Positions 24,103-34,321 of a stretch of 64,000 bases of DNA are shown here, piece by piece. Each line of letters opens with the position of its first letter. Positions within the stretch are counted from its first letter, which is position 1. The DNA is from Liquidambar formosana (Eukaryota > Streptophyta > Magnoliopsida > Saxifragales > Altingiaceae), in assembly GCA_039720395.1 (NCBI GenBank), contig CM077828.1, positions 17,830,264 to 17,894,263 of the forward strand, given 5' to 3'. The position numbers were made by a program, and so were the translations under genes. Below the pieces are notes generated by a model that ran no database searches, was not told the origin of the DNA, and saw only the letters and a program-made list of their open reading frames with translations.

Positions 24103-25946
24103 ATGTATGTATGTATATATCTATGTATGTATGTATGTATGCATATATTAACACCCAATATCTTCTCATTGCCATACGTGAGGTATTTCCCCATTCTTCC
24201 TTTCAATGCTCTCATCTAGAATTCCATTTACAACACTCAAAAGTGACTGCGTTGGGGCATTCTGCACACAAGAAATGCTGAAATGCATTAGAAAGGAATA
24301 AAATTTGAAGTTTCACATAGATAAATTAAAAACTTATCTAACAATGAGGTCCATTGACAAGAAAAAGCTTCAAGAACTTACATCTAAACTGTTTGATGTC
24401 ATCATCTCTGAAATTTTCGCAGCAGGAAGATCTGCATAGCGTCCTTGTTTCAGTTGGAACACTTCATGGAATTTATGTCCAACATGATGTAATAGTGCAG
24501 CTGATGGCTCTAAGAAAGGAGAAAAGAAACAAATGAAACAATAACAATTTGAGTAATGGAAAGTTGGAAACAGGATGTTAAACTGGACAGAACCAAAATT
24601 TAAATCTTCCTGGTTTAGCTATGTTTGGAATAGGAATAAAACCAATGATGTTTCCATACAGCGTAAAATACTCAAAACTTCGTAAATGTCTCATTTTTGT
24701 TGATATTTACATTGTACGATTCCCGAGGGGTTTTCTAGGAAAATGTTCAATTCAAAATCTCCTTAGTGTACTATTGTATTTATATAATACCACATGCATA
24801 ACAGCTAATAGCTTCAATCTATAAAATGGGAACCTCACGATACCATACTATATTAATACTATAATATGCTTATTTTTCAAAATTCAACCCGACTATACAA
24901 ATTTTAAAACAACACAAGCACACGCATGCATGTGAGCACACGCACACGGAAACCATACCTGACATGATTGGACTACGCAAAGCACGTTGAAATTTGGAGT
25001 CCAACAAAACCTTCCGCCTCTCTTCTCCGGTTAATGTAGAATGATCACTGGTATAATTTTCAGATTTAGCAACAGGAACATTATTAGGCTTAAAATGTGC
25101 TCTAAGCGTTAAAAGGCACTCCAAAACAGACTTCATAGAGCCCTGCACAATATAAAAGTTATCAATGAGAAAGAGAGAGACAGAGACAGAGAGAGAAGGA
25201 ATGATTAAAAGCGGCAAATGCATGAGTACAAGTTTGATTAATTATGTCAGTGATATATATTGGAGAATATAATTTGTTCACATTTATGACTTTAACATTG
25301 TGATATTTGCATATTACTTAGCAAGTAAATATCAACAGCCATATATTACTTCAAGGGGGCAGCTAAAAGTTATGTGTAGTAATGAATACCTTCTCTAGGT
25401 CTGACATTTCAAACGTGGGCAACCCCATTTCATCCATAGCTGTCAAAAACCTTTTAACTTTTTCTGGCCGCAACCGTGGGGAATAAAAAGAATCAGGGCC
25501 CCTAAAATAAAAATTCACATTTAAACAACAATCCTTACATCCAGAATCATTTCTGAACTTAGGTTAACAGAAAAAAGGTTGAAAAGTATACAGCCACCTC
25601 ATGTAGAGAACCAGGTCTCAGCCTATTCAAAACCCGACACAAAACAGTTCCATCAATCAAGCATACTCTCAATTCCTCAACTGAAGCGTTTACAGGCAAA
25701 CTCAAATTAGGAAGAACACTACTTAACCACTCCACCAAAACTGCCCACTGCTTGGCTGCAGAAAAGAAATATGTAAAAAATCATTTTAATGAATTGAACA
25801 GATAAAAATAAAGCAAGGGAGTGAAAAAATTAGCTTTACTTACCTTCAGCCTCACCAGTAGTATTTACACTTGGTTCAAAAACATCTTTATGAAAAGATA
25901 CGTTTGAGTCAAATTCTTTCGTGTGGTGATCTGTTATGGAATTCAT
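12050..25946 (-). CDS. Kinesin-like protein of the KIN-14 class with N-terminal calponin-homology region (KIN-14J-like)
   Basis: Coding exons (minus strand, high to low): 25946-25844, 25755-25598, 25501-25390, 25142-24959, 24509-24382, 24261-24178, 23976-23899, 23816-23724, 23622-23593, 19413-19072, 18979-18898, 18817-18722, 18643-18464, 18298-18192, 18103-17922, 17591-17427, 17335-17082, 16956-16793, 14266-13743, 12305-12244, 12111-12050. About 1,062 residues. Order: CH-like region (about 35-145), coiled coil (about 270-470), internal motor (about 497-847), Ser-rich tail ending SRRWH. The KIN-14 neck ends [14 protein letters not shown] just before the motor, which marks a minus-end-directed microtubule motor. 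Plant CH-kinesins link actin and microtubules; that role is inferred here. Phases agree at every junction except exon 2/3, where the canonical splice is one base out of frame. Start ATG: an in-frame TGA lies upstream. One intron is U12-like AT-AC. Confidence 0.93.
15597..15785 (-). mobile_element. tRNA-derived SINE copy (family with 34322, 37478, 42908)
   Basis: Read on the minus strand the element starts near CTTGCGAGTAGCTTAGATGG, which contains a box A-like TAGCTTAGATGG. A box B-like AGTTTGAATCT follows about 45 nt later, and then the shared body GTTTGTGCATCATG. It ends GTTTGGCC followed by 13 or more A residues. This is the structure of a Pol III-transcribed plant SINE. It sits in the kinesin intron between exons 18 and 19, in the sense orientation of the gene. 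Three further copies in the window share the same body. Confidence 0.8.
16793..18643 (-). other. Kinesin motor domain exons
   Basis: Six exons encode the motor. Walker A / P-loop [13 protein letters not shown] is at the end of exon 14 (18298-18192). Switch [11 protein letters not shown] is at the end of exon 16 (17591-17427). Switch [13 protein letters not shown] and the [17 protein letters not shown] and [12 protein letters not shown] segments are in exon 17 (17335-17082). [20 protein letters not shown] is in exon 18 (16956-16793). All nucleotide-binding residues expected of an active kinesin ATPase are present. Confidence 0.95.
17592..17921 (-). other. U12-type AT-AC intron in the kinesin motor domain
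   Basis: After exon 15 (ending GATGGTTCTCAGAAAAA at 17922) the intron begins ATATCCTTTT, a full match to the minor-spliceosome 5' splice consensus ATATCCTT. Its 3' end reads TTCCCTTGATTTGCACAC, with a branch-site-like TTCCCTTGAT (consensus TTCCTTRAY) about 10 nt before the terminal AC at 17593-17592. Splicing joins AA to ACTTGGG, giving [15 protein letters not shown] with intact frame into exon 16. No suitably placed GT donor near the exon end restores the frame. Length 330 nt. Confidence 0.88.
21340..21690 (+). mobile_element. Possible 5'-truncated LINE 3' end in kinesin intron
   Basis: The segment ends in TTAATATACTTCATCTCTTAC followed by an A-rich tail of AAAAATAAA units, which looks like the 3' end of a plant L1 element. 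A similar ending (AAATTCTCTACTTCATCC plus A-rich tail) occurs near 47490-47525. No reverse-transcriptase reading frame is visible, so this is tentative. Confidence 0.3.
22049..23062 (+). mobile_element. Copia-type LTR fragment (probable solo LTR) in the 4.2-kb kinesin intron 9
   Basis: The segment opens with TGTAAAGTTCATGTTTTTGA and TGTTGTCAAA, close to the usual start of plant Copia LTRs. It contains a TATATATAG promoter-like box near 22500, GGTTTTCCACGTAAAAATTC near 22911, and ends near ATTCAACCCCCCTTCTAGGT, a typical Copia LTR 3' region. There is no primer-binding site or coding domain next to it. Four copies of a CGATCGATCGGG-like palindrome lie at 22312-22413. It is antisense to the host gene. 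Boundaries are approximate and no target duplication was found. Confidence 0.6.
24040..24142. repeat. Compound AT / ATGT microsatellite in kinesin intron 6
   Basis: (ACAT)n, then (AT) of about 19 units, then (ATGT)n, spanning roughly 24040-24142 and ending only about 35 bases from the exon 6 donor at 24177. Open frames read through it on both strands are periodic Ile/Tyr/Cys artefacts. Confidence 0.9.
24959..25755 (-). other. Kinesin exons 2-4: calponin-homology-like region
   Basis: Exon 2 encodes [19 protein letters not shown] and [20 protein letters not shown], the first helices of a CH domain. Exon 3 gives [19 protein letters not shown] and exon 4 [17 protein letters not shown], the closing helix. 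In plant KIN-14 proteins this region is associated with actin binding. Exon 4 ends in [20 protein letters not shown], linking to the [20 protein letters not shown] segment of exon 5, which is diagnostic of this subfamily. The frame problem between exons 2 and 3 falls inside this domain. Confidence 0.85.
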
Positions 25947-25969
25947 GATGAAATACTTCGGAGGGGCAT
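25943..25969 (-). promoter_or_regulatory. Short upstream ORF overlapping the kinesin start codon
   Basis: An ATG at 25969-25967 opens the 8-codon frame MPLRSISS, whose TGA (25945-25943) overlaps the kinesin ATG (25946-25944) as ATGA. A second uORF begins at 26036 if the leader is spliced as predicted. Overlapping stop/start arrangements can reduce or couple translation of the main frame; that effect is inferred. Confidence 0.55.
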
Positions 25970-26043
25970 CTAGCTTCAGATATCAACTATAAAGCATAAC
26001 AAAATTATACTGTGTTCCAATAAGATCAAAGATCATTAATCTC

Positions 26044-27552
26044 CTTGAAGAAGAAAAGGGACAATTATCTATTGTCTGCACACATCATTGCAGAAATGCA
26101 GCAATCCTGAAAGTGAAAATATGTGATCACTGATCAGCACATGGTCATTATATTCCTAAATTATATATAACCTGAACAAGTAGAATCTCAGGACTTTGTT
26201 GGCAACAATAGGGAAAATCCTAAATGATGAAACAATTAAGCTGAAGAATGGACTAAAGTTTTAACACTAATGGTGTCCTGAATTGTAAAAGACTAACACC
26301 AACACAGTCTACAAGGTTCTGACATTAACAACGTGAGTACATTAATAATTTATGTCACTTTTATCATTTATGGAACAAAACTTAGTCGTGCTTTTTACAT
26401 CAAATTAAGAGATTTTGCATATGAGTAAACTAAGCCATCTACACTAGAGATGGTGAAGCATCGTAAACCATCTAAAATTATTTGTTTGCAATACATCTGT
26501 GGCTTTTTAACATTCATTACAGGAGAAGGGTTGTGCAATCCAATTTCCTACTGAGGCAGGTTTGGAAATTATTCTCGAGAGACTTCGTAAAGTAAATAAT
26601 TTTAGCGTTCAAGTCTTAACTATTTTGTGATTAATTTTTACAGAGCTTGGAACCATTGTAAATTTACAGGACTACTAATAAACATTATGCAATAGGGTTT
26701 TAAATGATCACAACGTAACAAAACATTCTTTCAAATATAAATTGCACTGCAAAGTTTCCTCCAGTGCAATGGCTCTTCTTATGTTGCAAATATTTCTTTA
26801 TTGAAATTTTAAATGAAAAAGGAAAAAATAAAATGAGATATTGATGTATTGCATTTTTGGATTATCAAGAGTAACTAAAAAAAACATAACCATTAGTAGG
26901 TTCAACTGTGTAGTTCACTCTTTAACCCAAAAAAAAAAAAAAAGAAGGCTGTATAGTTCACTCTATTGAGCTGCGTCACGCAAAAAAAAAAATATATATA
27001 TATATATCTACTCTTTCTAATTATTATCATCAAACAAGTTATCATGGTCCATAAATTAAAAAGAAACAGCTAAACCATGATATACAGGGGAAAAAACCAC
27101 CATATGCTACAAATACCATAAAGATGTTTGTGAGCATGCATCAGTGAAAGGGGGAAAAAAGCCACATTGCATGGAAATTTCACCATTACATTACATGATA
27201 AATTACACCCTTAAAGTATCCAAATTTTTCAACCCCATTGAAACCCAGGAAAACCTCAGAATCTTGTGATGGAATGTGAAAAAACAAAACAAAAACAGAA
27301 CAGAAATAAACTTTCAACAAATGTACACAAAAATCATGGTACATCTCACAAATGAATGAGAACCCAAAACCCATTCTAAGACATAGCTAATAAGCCAAAA
27401 TTGTAAAAATTCTAGGAACCCAAAAAGAACAGACTTCCTAGAATAGAGTCCAAGAAAATAAAAGATGCACACAAACCCACATTCTATGAGTGTGTCTCAG
27501 AACCAGATATATACATATATATGATTGCATATACTAAAAAATAAGATCATAC
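26044..27552 (-). other. Predicted 5'UTR intron of the kinesin gene
   Basis: The donor CTTCTGG/GTATGATC lies at 27552. A strong acceptor, CCCTTTTCTTCTTCAAG/GAG, has its last intron base at 26044, about 98 nt upstream of the ATG. No protein-coding exon with kinesin similarity is found between 25947 and 28000. A leader intron here is therefore the simplest model. It is a prediction from splice-site quality only. Confidence 0.5.
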
Positions 27553-27644
27553 CCAGAAGAAGCTGAGGCTTGATGATTCAAACACCAATGCAGATTAATT
27601 CATGAACAGCATAGAAAGCATGTAAGGACTCAAAACATATAAAT

Positions 27645-27952
27645 AAATACAAAATTAAGATCCAAATGAGGTACCATCGTTTTCTTGGAAACATAGAAGG
27701 AAAATGAAATGAAAATGTAGAGAACCAACCTGGGGAAAGTGGAAAGCACGTTGAATAAGGAGAGAAGCTCTGGCGTGTCAATATGACACTCATGAGACAA
27801 ATACAAAATTAAGATCCAAATGAGGTACCATCGTTTTCTTGGAAACATAAAAGGAAAATGAAATGAAAATGTAGAGAACCAACCTGGGGAAAGTGGAAAG
27901 CACGTTGAATAAGGAGAGAAGCTCTGGCGTGTCAATATGACACTCATGAGAC
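27645..27952. repeat. 154-bp tandem duplication at the kinesin 5' end
   Basis: Positions 27645-27798 and 27799-27952 are direct repeats with period 154 and only one difference seen (ATAGAAGG versus ATAAAAGG). The array lies in the predicted first leader exon or core promoter of the minus-strand kinesin gene and is followed by a GA microsatellite (27951-27972) and three TATTTTG heptamers (27974-27999). Near-identity means the duplication is recent, or an assembly feature. Confidence 0.93.
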
Positions 27953-28188
27953 AGAGAGAGAGAGAGAGAGAAAATATTTTGTATTTTGTATTTTGTATTT
28001 TCTTTTTTAATGAGGTTTTTTGGATTTGGTGTTTTGGGGTGCCGTTGGTCTTCTATGAAAGGTAAAACACCGTCCGTATTCCGCGAAGGTAGGAGTGTAA
28101 GTCTCTCTCAGCTCCCTCTAATCGTTTAAAACCCTGCCACGTGTCTCCTCTATTGTGCGACCTTCATCATCGCTTAAAGGTAGTGTAA

Positions 28189-28620
28189 GGCTATGTATGG
28201 AATGAGAGAAATGGAGAGAAGAGAAAAGAAAATGACCTTCTCTTTATTTTTCTCGTTTAGATTGTTAAGTTAGGAAAAAAAAGAAAGAATATAGGGAGAA
28301 ATAGAGAGAAAATAAGATCCTTTACCTTTCTCTCCAAATTAGAAAGATTTGGAGAGAAATGGCTCCAATTTGGAGAGAAATTGAGAGAAAATAAATTATT
28401 GAGTGATGAAATGACAATTATACCCCTACACAACTTCTGTTTAATATATAAAAAAAAGGTAATTGTGTAATTATGATTACTTTATCTCTTTTTCTCTTCA
28501 TTAATGAGATCTACTAACTAAACAGGGTGGAAAGAAAGTTATTTTCTCCTCTTCTCTTTCCTTCTCTTCCTTTCTCTTCTCTTTTCTGTTCTCTCCATTT
28601 CTCTCAATCCATACACAGCC
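28189..28620. mobile_element. Tourist-like MITE with TAA target duplication, upstream of the kinesin gene
   Basis: The left end GGCTATGTATGGAATGAGAG and right end (reverse complement GGCTGTGTATGGATTGAGAG) form inverted repeats continuing through AAATGGAGAGAA. TAA flanks both sides (28186-28188 and 28621-28623), the signature of PIF/Harbinger-derived MITEs. The length is 432 bp, and the interior is purine-rich on the left and pyrimidine-rich on the right, giving long foldback potential. Confidence 0.85.
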
Positions 28621-28623
28621 TAA

Positions 28624-29748
28624 AAATCATGCCCATCCTCAAAATTAGGGACAAAAGAGAAAAAGAACTATAAAGAAAAAAGGTGTTTACGTCCTTGGCG
28701 AGGCGTCTCTATTTAATGGATAGTCTAATGAAATCTAAACAATTGATACTATATGAAACCTATTTATTTATTTATATATTTATATAGGTAAACAAAACTA
28801 ACCGTAGCTTCTTCTTTTTACTTTCCTTTTTTTCTTTCCTTTTACAAGTAAGAGCATCACAAAAGCTTATTTTTCAAATAGTAAGTGCGATTGTCCCCTT
28901 TACCTCCCCTTTAGGAATTAGAGATACTTAAATGTTTTTGACATAATATATTAGTTTCAAATGACAATAATGATATTCTAGGACACCATTAAACAAAATC
29001 TATAGTAAGAATTGAACCTTAATTAGACCTCATACTTCCCTATTCAGATGCTACAATAACTTGAAGTCTTGAATGGCTCTCTGCCTCCATTTGTACTTTA
29101 TTAGCCGTCTAAGATACAAATTCATCATCTTGAAGAAGGCTATTAAAAAAAATTTTAAAAAAAAAAAAATCGTTAAATTTGATGTTAAAACATCAGTTTT
29201 AAGAATTCATGAAATGCCTCTTATTTAAGATACCAAAATATCACTTTTGATAACCACTATCACTTTTTTGAGGTTCCCTATTCACAATTATACATAAAAT
29301 ATAATTAATTAATTAATTTTTATTTTTGGGGTATAATTAGAGGGGTTCGAACCCCTAACTCATCCTAATCCTATCCTTTTGTCATACATTTTCTCATCAT
29401 TAGACTAATCCCAATAACTTAATGAACTAACTAAATTTCATTGGACAGGCTAACCTACCCTTTTTCCGCTTTTGAAACATGGAACTGCGCTCGGAATGGG
29501 TGTGGAATTACGATTAGGCCAATAATTCTAATATAGTATTTGGAGGGTCCTATTTGAAAGAGAAACTTGATTTTGGGTTCAATTCAAATGGGTCTGCCAT
29601 TTTATTTTATGGGAGGGGTAAAAATTGTATTCCAAAACTAGGAATATCCCTATGAGGAAACATTGAAAGTGGCCCACGTATACGGATGAGAAAGGGTATC
29701 GAGATCCTTCGATTCAATACGATAAAAGTCAGAAAAGCAAGGAGGGCG

Positions 29749-29783
<35 letters not shown>

Positions 29784-30125
29784 ATCCATAGTAAAATATC
29801 AATTCCCCCTATCTCTCTCCCTTTTTCTCTCGATTCAATCCATAGACATTTTTTTTTTCGTGTGCTATTTATGGCCCACTGAATAGTCTAGTTGTTTCCT
29901 TCGTTGGTTTTTTCTTTTTTAATAAATAAAAAAGAAAGAAAATGCCATAGATCATGGTTCTTCTCTATTATCACTTCCTTTTTCAATTATATAAGTAAGA
30001 CAGAATTAAGAATCGGAAAATAATAATAATAATAATCGAGGGTGGAATTAGGAGTGAGCGAGTGAGATTTATCTTTTATTTTTTTTTTTTTTTCAGACTT
30101 GAAAAAGTCTAAGCGAAAGGAGTCA
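28624..30125. other. Non-genic stretch with a CT microsatellite
   Basis: No gene is supported. A (CT)n tract lies at 29752-29781. The segment near 29340-29420 contains a GGGGTTCGAACCCCT palindrome followed by text resembling decayed repeats. The open frames across the CT tract encode only Leu/Ser or Arg/Glu runs. Confidence 0.45.
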
Positions 30126-30128
30126 TAA

Positions 30129-30748
30129 GGCATCTCCAACTCAAGAGAGCTATCTTGGTGAAGTTAAAAACTATTTTTAGCTCAAAAAGTATAAAAATAG
30201 CTCTCTACAATAAAAATAGCTCTATGTAGTAAAGTGACTGTTTTAATGCAGCAAAAGCTATTTTTTAACTCACCTAATTTTCCCTCTTTTCAACTACCAT
30301 TCCCCACATAGCTAAATAGCTCAGGGCTAAATTGAGAGCCAAATTTGATTTTCAGTTTAATTTTGAGCTATTTTAACTCATCATTTAACTCTTCTATTGG
30401 AGAAAGCTCTTTAAAACTAAAAGTTATTTATAGATTTCGCTTACACTATAACTAGGGGTGGAGGGAGGGGGGTGCCGAGGGGGGCAGTTGACCCCCCTCA
30501 CTCATTGGAATTTTTTTTTTTAGTATACATATTTGCATGTATTTTTAAATATGCCCCTCTAAAATATATTTTTGCCTGTCTAAAATATATTTTTAACCCC
30601 TCTGATTTTATAATTGACCCAGGCTCTTCTCTCTTTCCTTTTTTTCCCCTTTATATAAATAGCTCTTAGTCTTTTACTCATGTTTTACTTAAGTTATGTC
30701 TCCTATCCTTAGGCTATCCTTTTTGGTTTAATACATACATTATTTCAT

Positions 30749-30783
<35 letters not shown>

Positions 30784-30996
30784 TATTAATGCATATTTAA
30801 GTTTTTGTGTTAATTACTAAGTTTAAATAATTTTCTTTGTTTTTGTTAATTTTTATTATATAAAGAAGGTTACTTCAAATAATTATTTAATTTATAGAGT
30901 TAGAAAAAAAATTAAACAGTTACATCCAAATAAAATTACCCCTAGGATAATTTCTTGGATCCGCTACTGACTATAACTCTCTCATTTGGAGATGTC
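30129..30996. mobile_element. Tourist-like MITE split by an hAT insertion
   Basis: The outer ends GGCATCTCCAACTCAAGAGA and (reverse complement of the right end) GACATCTCCAAATGAGAGAG are inverted repeats flanked by TAA at 30126-30128 and 30997-30999. The left part carries repeated AAAATAGCTCT motifs. The element is interrupted by the 517-bp insertion at 30453-30969; without it and its duplicated site the outer element would be about 343 bp. Confidence 0.8.
30453..30969. mobile_element. hAT-type non-autonomous element nested in the MITE
   Basis: The 8-bp target duplication ACTATAAC is found at 30445-30452 and 30970-30977. The ends are TAGGGGTGGAG and (reverse complement) CAGTAGCGGATCC, an imperfect form of the CAGGGGCGGA terminus common among plant hAT elements. 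The interior contains a GGGGGGCAGTTGACCCCCCT foldback, a CA/TA microsatellite and no open frame of note. Confidence 0.8.
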
Positions 30997-31343
30997 TAAT
31001 GTAGATAATTGTTATTCAAGAGGGCTCCACTGAACTAATTATAAAAGATGGGAGGCATTATAAAAAGGTAATGTTATACAAATATAATAAACTTTGAGGG
31101 GACCGACAATTATTACTTGGGATGGACCACCGTAAGCAGAGCAAAGAAACTTTGGCAGTCCTACTCCCCATCTTTGCATGGAGTTGGTGCTTTCATTTTC
31201 ATAACGAGACACCCCAGCTGCCATGGTCATGGTAATGCATAACACTCCATGAAAAATAATATCGAGGAAAAAAATGTGTAGTTCTACATAGTGGATTGGT
31301 TTCTAAGGTTGATGTGGCATTTTATATATATATATATATATAT

Positions 31344-31490
31344 ATAATCCCGATCCCGATAAGGTCAAGACTTGCATTAGGGGTTATACCATTTGCATTA
31401 ATCCAATGTATTCCGTAACTTACTAATGTATGAGATATAATTTTAATGCAAGTGTTAATATAAATTATATCAACACATGCTCACCTGATC
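31344..31490. mobile_element. Decayed hairpin MITE (family with 63674)
   Basis: It shares the ATTAGGGGTTATACC and GCATTAATCCAATGTATTCC segments and the TATATCAACACATGCTCACC end with the palindromic element at 63674-63816 and the fragment near 1790. An AT microsatellite (31322-31346) lies directly upstream. Boundaries are uncertain. Confidence 0.45.
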
Positions 31491-32131
31491 ACCTGATCAT
31501 CTTATAGATTTATCATTAAAAATGGTGTACTAATGTAATAATGTGGTATGTTAGATTAAAAAATTATTGAGAAAGAATATCATCAAAAGGGTCCCAATGC
31601 TTTGAGAGTCCCTCGCTCTATCCTTCTTAGCTCTCTCATTTATTTAACTATCACAACACAAGATTTACACCACGTCATCCTATTTATCCTTTTTAGTTTC
31701 TAATGTTGAAGTAAACTCAATGTTGGTGGCATAATAGTTTCATAGCATTTGATTCACTTATTACGTGAGTGATTTTGGATTCAAGTTATAGAGAAATATT
31801 GATACTCATTTTTTGATTATTTAATAGAGATTAGAGATCGATTTAGGAGTAAGGTAAGTTCTATCAATTGTCAAAAGAAAAAAAAAGGGTAAAGTAAACA
31901 CAACTAAAAATATATTAACATGAACTCATGCACATCGGTCAAAATTGATTAAAAAATTTATAATCAAACATTGTTTAATGAAAGAAAACACCAAACTTCG
32001 TTTAGCATGCATGTGAAATCAAATACTCCCTCTGTTCCTAAATTATTGACCTCTTTTTTTTACAGAGATGTTTCAATATTATTGACATATATTTCAAAAG
32101 TTAATGATTTTTTTAAAATTTTATTTCTTAA

Positions 32132-32349
32132 AGGATTTTCTTAACGTATGTCTTAAGGGCATATGTTAAACTACAATTAATATCCCAATCATTGCATTGA
32201 AAACGATGAAAATACATTGTAAATGGTGAAAGTTGTTTAGAAAAAATATGAAAATGTTTGAAAAATTGTGAAAATACAATTTTTCATGCAATGATTGGGT
32301 TATTAAATACAGCTTAACATGTGTCTTTATGGCACATGTTAAGAAAACC
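32132..32349. mobile_element. Foldback MITE with ~65-bp arms
   Basis: The left arm (GATTTTCTTAACGTATGTC, then CCCAATCATTGCATTGAAAA) is mirrored by the right arm (reverse complement GGTTTTCTTAACATGTGCC, then CCCAATCATTGCATGAAAAA). The loop of about 70 bp is low-complexity GAAAATG. Just upstream, near 32027, TACTCCCTCTGTTCCTAAAT resembles a Stowaway terminus, but no partner end was found. Confidence 0.7.
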
Positions 32350-33301
32350 TTTTCTTAAAATACCTTTAAAAGTGTTTTCTTTTTTCAATGTTTTGTACAC
32401 TTAAGAACAAAATTGAAATATCAAAATATATATATCTTGATGCGAAAATATTTAATAAAATTTTCTAAAAAAAAATTTAATTTTTCAAAGGGTACAATCA
32501 ATTAAAAATAGAGAAACTACATCAAATTTTTGAAAAATATTTTACCCACTGATTTGCCATGCATCATGATATTTGGTAGCACTTGAAAACGGCTAATCCA
32601 GCTACCCACGAGGATCCCGCAGTTGAGTTCTCTTTCCAAATTGGACAAAAAGAAATGAAATTGAAAAATAATAAAAATAATGGACTTGCACAAGTTGACG
32701 AAAAAACTTTGAAAAATGGATGATACAAGAAGCTCCGTCTCCACGCTTGTAGGATAAGTATGAGACCAAAACCACAGGCTGAGTCCATAGGGCGCCCACA
32801 GTACTGATTCCAAAACCAGTGTACGGTTCCACAAAACCGGGAGTGGGAAAACGAGGGCGGCGTTCACATGACAACCTAAACCTTCTCCCACGCGCTGCTT
32901 TCTCGCACGCTCCAATCACAGCACAGATTGGTGTGACTATTGGGTGGGCCCTACATCTAATCATGATGCAGTATTGGTGTCTTTTGCTGTAGGTTGGCGC
33001 GTGAAAAATGATGCGCGTGGGATTGGGACTTAATTCTCTAGGGTATGTGGCGACTCGCAAGTACTCTGAGCTCTGGACATCTTTACACGTGTTGCTCCCT
33101 TGCTGTCCATTTGTTTTTGGACCCACTTGCATGGCACCGCTTCTCGTGCGAACCCTTCAATTTGGGCTAGAATTACTTTCTTGCCATCCCTCTCTTTTTG
33201 GCTCACACACTCCTGGAACACAGACACCACGAAAGAACTCAGTTACTCAGCACTAAATCCGTACTCACATATGGAGCTGCCATTCCCCCTCTTTGGCTTG
33301 G

Positions 33302-33616
33302 CAGGGGCGGAATCAGGATTTATTTTTAAGAGGGCACTGTGTCCTGATTCTATGAAGTGGGAACTGGGAACTAAAAACCGTAAAAAGCAATTTTTTTAAA
33401 ACAATTACTATTTAGTTATCATGTTTCAATTTAATATCAAACAAATGAATTTTTTTGTCAACTTATTACAAATTAACTGTAAATATACTTTAAAATGACT
33501 ACTATCTTCTTTTTTTTGGCATTATATTGAGAAATAGTCATGAAATGGTAATATCTCTCCCAAAAAAAAAATTTTTGGTTGAGCGGGGGGCACGTGCCCC
33601 GCCGGCTCCGCCCCTG
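33302..33616. mobile_element. hAT-like MITE with CAGGGGCGGA termini
   Basis: The left end CAGGGGCGGAATCAGG matches the reverse complement of the right end, CAGGGGCGGAGCCGG. CTCTTTGG follows the right end (33617-33624) and occurs 5 bp before the left end (33289-33296), a probable 8-bp target duplication with a small extra CTTGG. The interior (about 33404-33555) shares a GTCAACTTATTACAAATTAA / TGACTACTA block with the Helitron region at 36768-37840. Confidence 0.7.
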
Positions 33617-33624
33617 CTCTTTGG

Positions 33625-34321
33625 TATTCCGTAATAATTGGAATATATAGACCACACTAAGTCAGTAACTCTATTTTTCGTTTTTTCTTTTTTTTGAAAA
33701 TGCAATTTACAATACCTTATGTGCGGCTACAACATTTTATGTGATATCATGTATATGAACTAAAACTCTTTCAATTTATTTAATAGATTTCTTTTTTACT
33801 GATGTGGGTTGGTGCTACACCAGAATGCTGTACGAAGATTACAGCACCGCCTATTTTTTTTTCCTTCAATTTTTCACTTTTTATGTTTAATATGAGCAAA
33901 AAAGAGCAAAAATCTTGCAATTGATTGAGAATGTTTTAAATAAGTAATAATGAGAAGAAAAAAATGGGGTATCACTTTTATTTTGTTAACGATTGAAGAT
34001 ATCTTAAACCTTACTTCCGTTGAGATTTGAGCTCAAACTAATCTTTTAACAACCAATGTGAGATGCTCAATACCATGTAAGTAATGATAGTTGCGAAAAG
34101 TTAAAAAGATGACCTTTAAAGAATACATCCAAGACCTGACCGCTTAACCAATTCCATAAAAGCAATTTATGGGATATCAATATTTAAGGAAAAACATAAT
34201 TTAAACATGAGTGTCAATTGTATATGTGGAAAACATAATACTACCAACCTTAGATAAAATATAAAATATATTTAAATATATTTTACTATTATTCGAAATA
34301 AGGACCTCCTTTCACTTTTTT
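33625..34321. other. Non-genic stretch
   Basis: AT-rich sequence with no gene, RNA or element ends that I can support. Open frames here are short and without domains. Confidence 0.4.

Noticed and set aside
23922..24281. 119-codon plus-strand frame with Tyr/Ile runs
   Set aside because: Created by the AT/ACAT microsatellite and antisense to kinesin exons 6 and 7.
27630..27947. 105-codon minus-strand open frame
   Set aside because: The two halves are translations of the 154-bp duplication in different frames; it is at most an upstream ORF of the kinesin leader.
29335..29365. tRNA gene suggested by GGGGTTCGAACCCCT
   Set aside because: The T-arm-like palindrome is not followed by an acceptor stem or preceded by a D-arm/anticodon arm at the right spacing.
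29480..29950. Possible plastid or mitochondrial insert
   Set aside because: The style of the sequence suggested it, but I could not match any organellar gene or rRNA segment, so no claim is made.
32517..33256. Cluster of overlapping open frames up to 176 codons
   Set aside because: Frames on both strands overlap, with no domain, no conserved motif and no splice structure.
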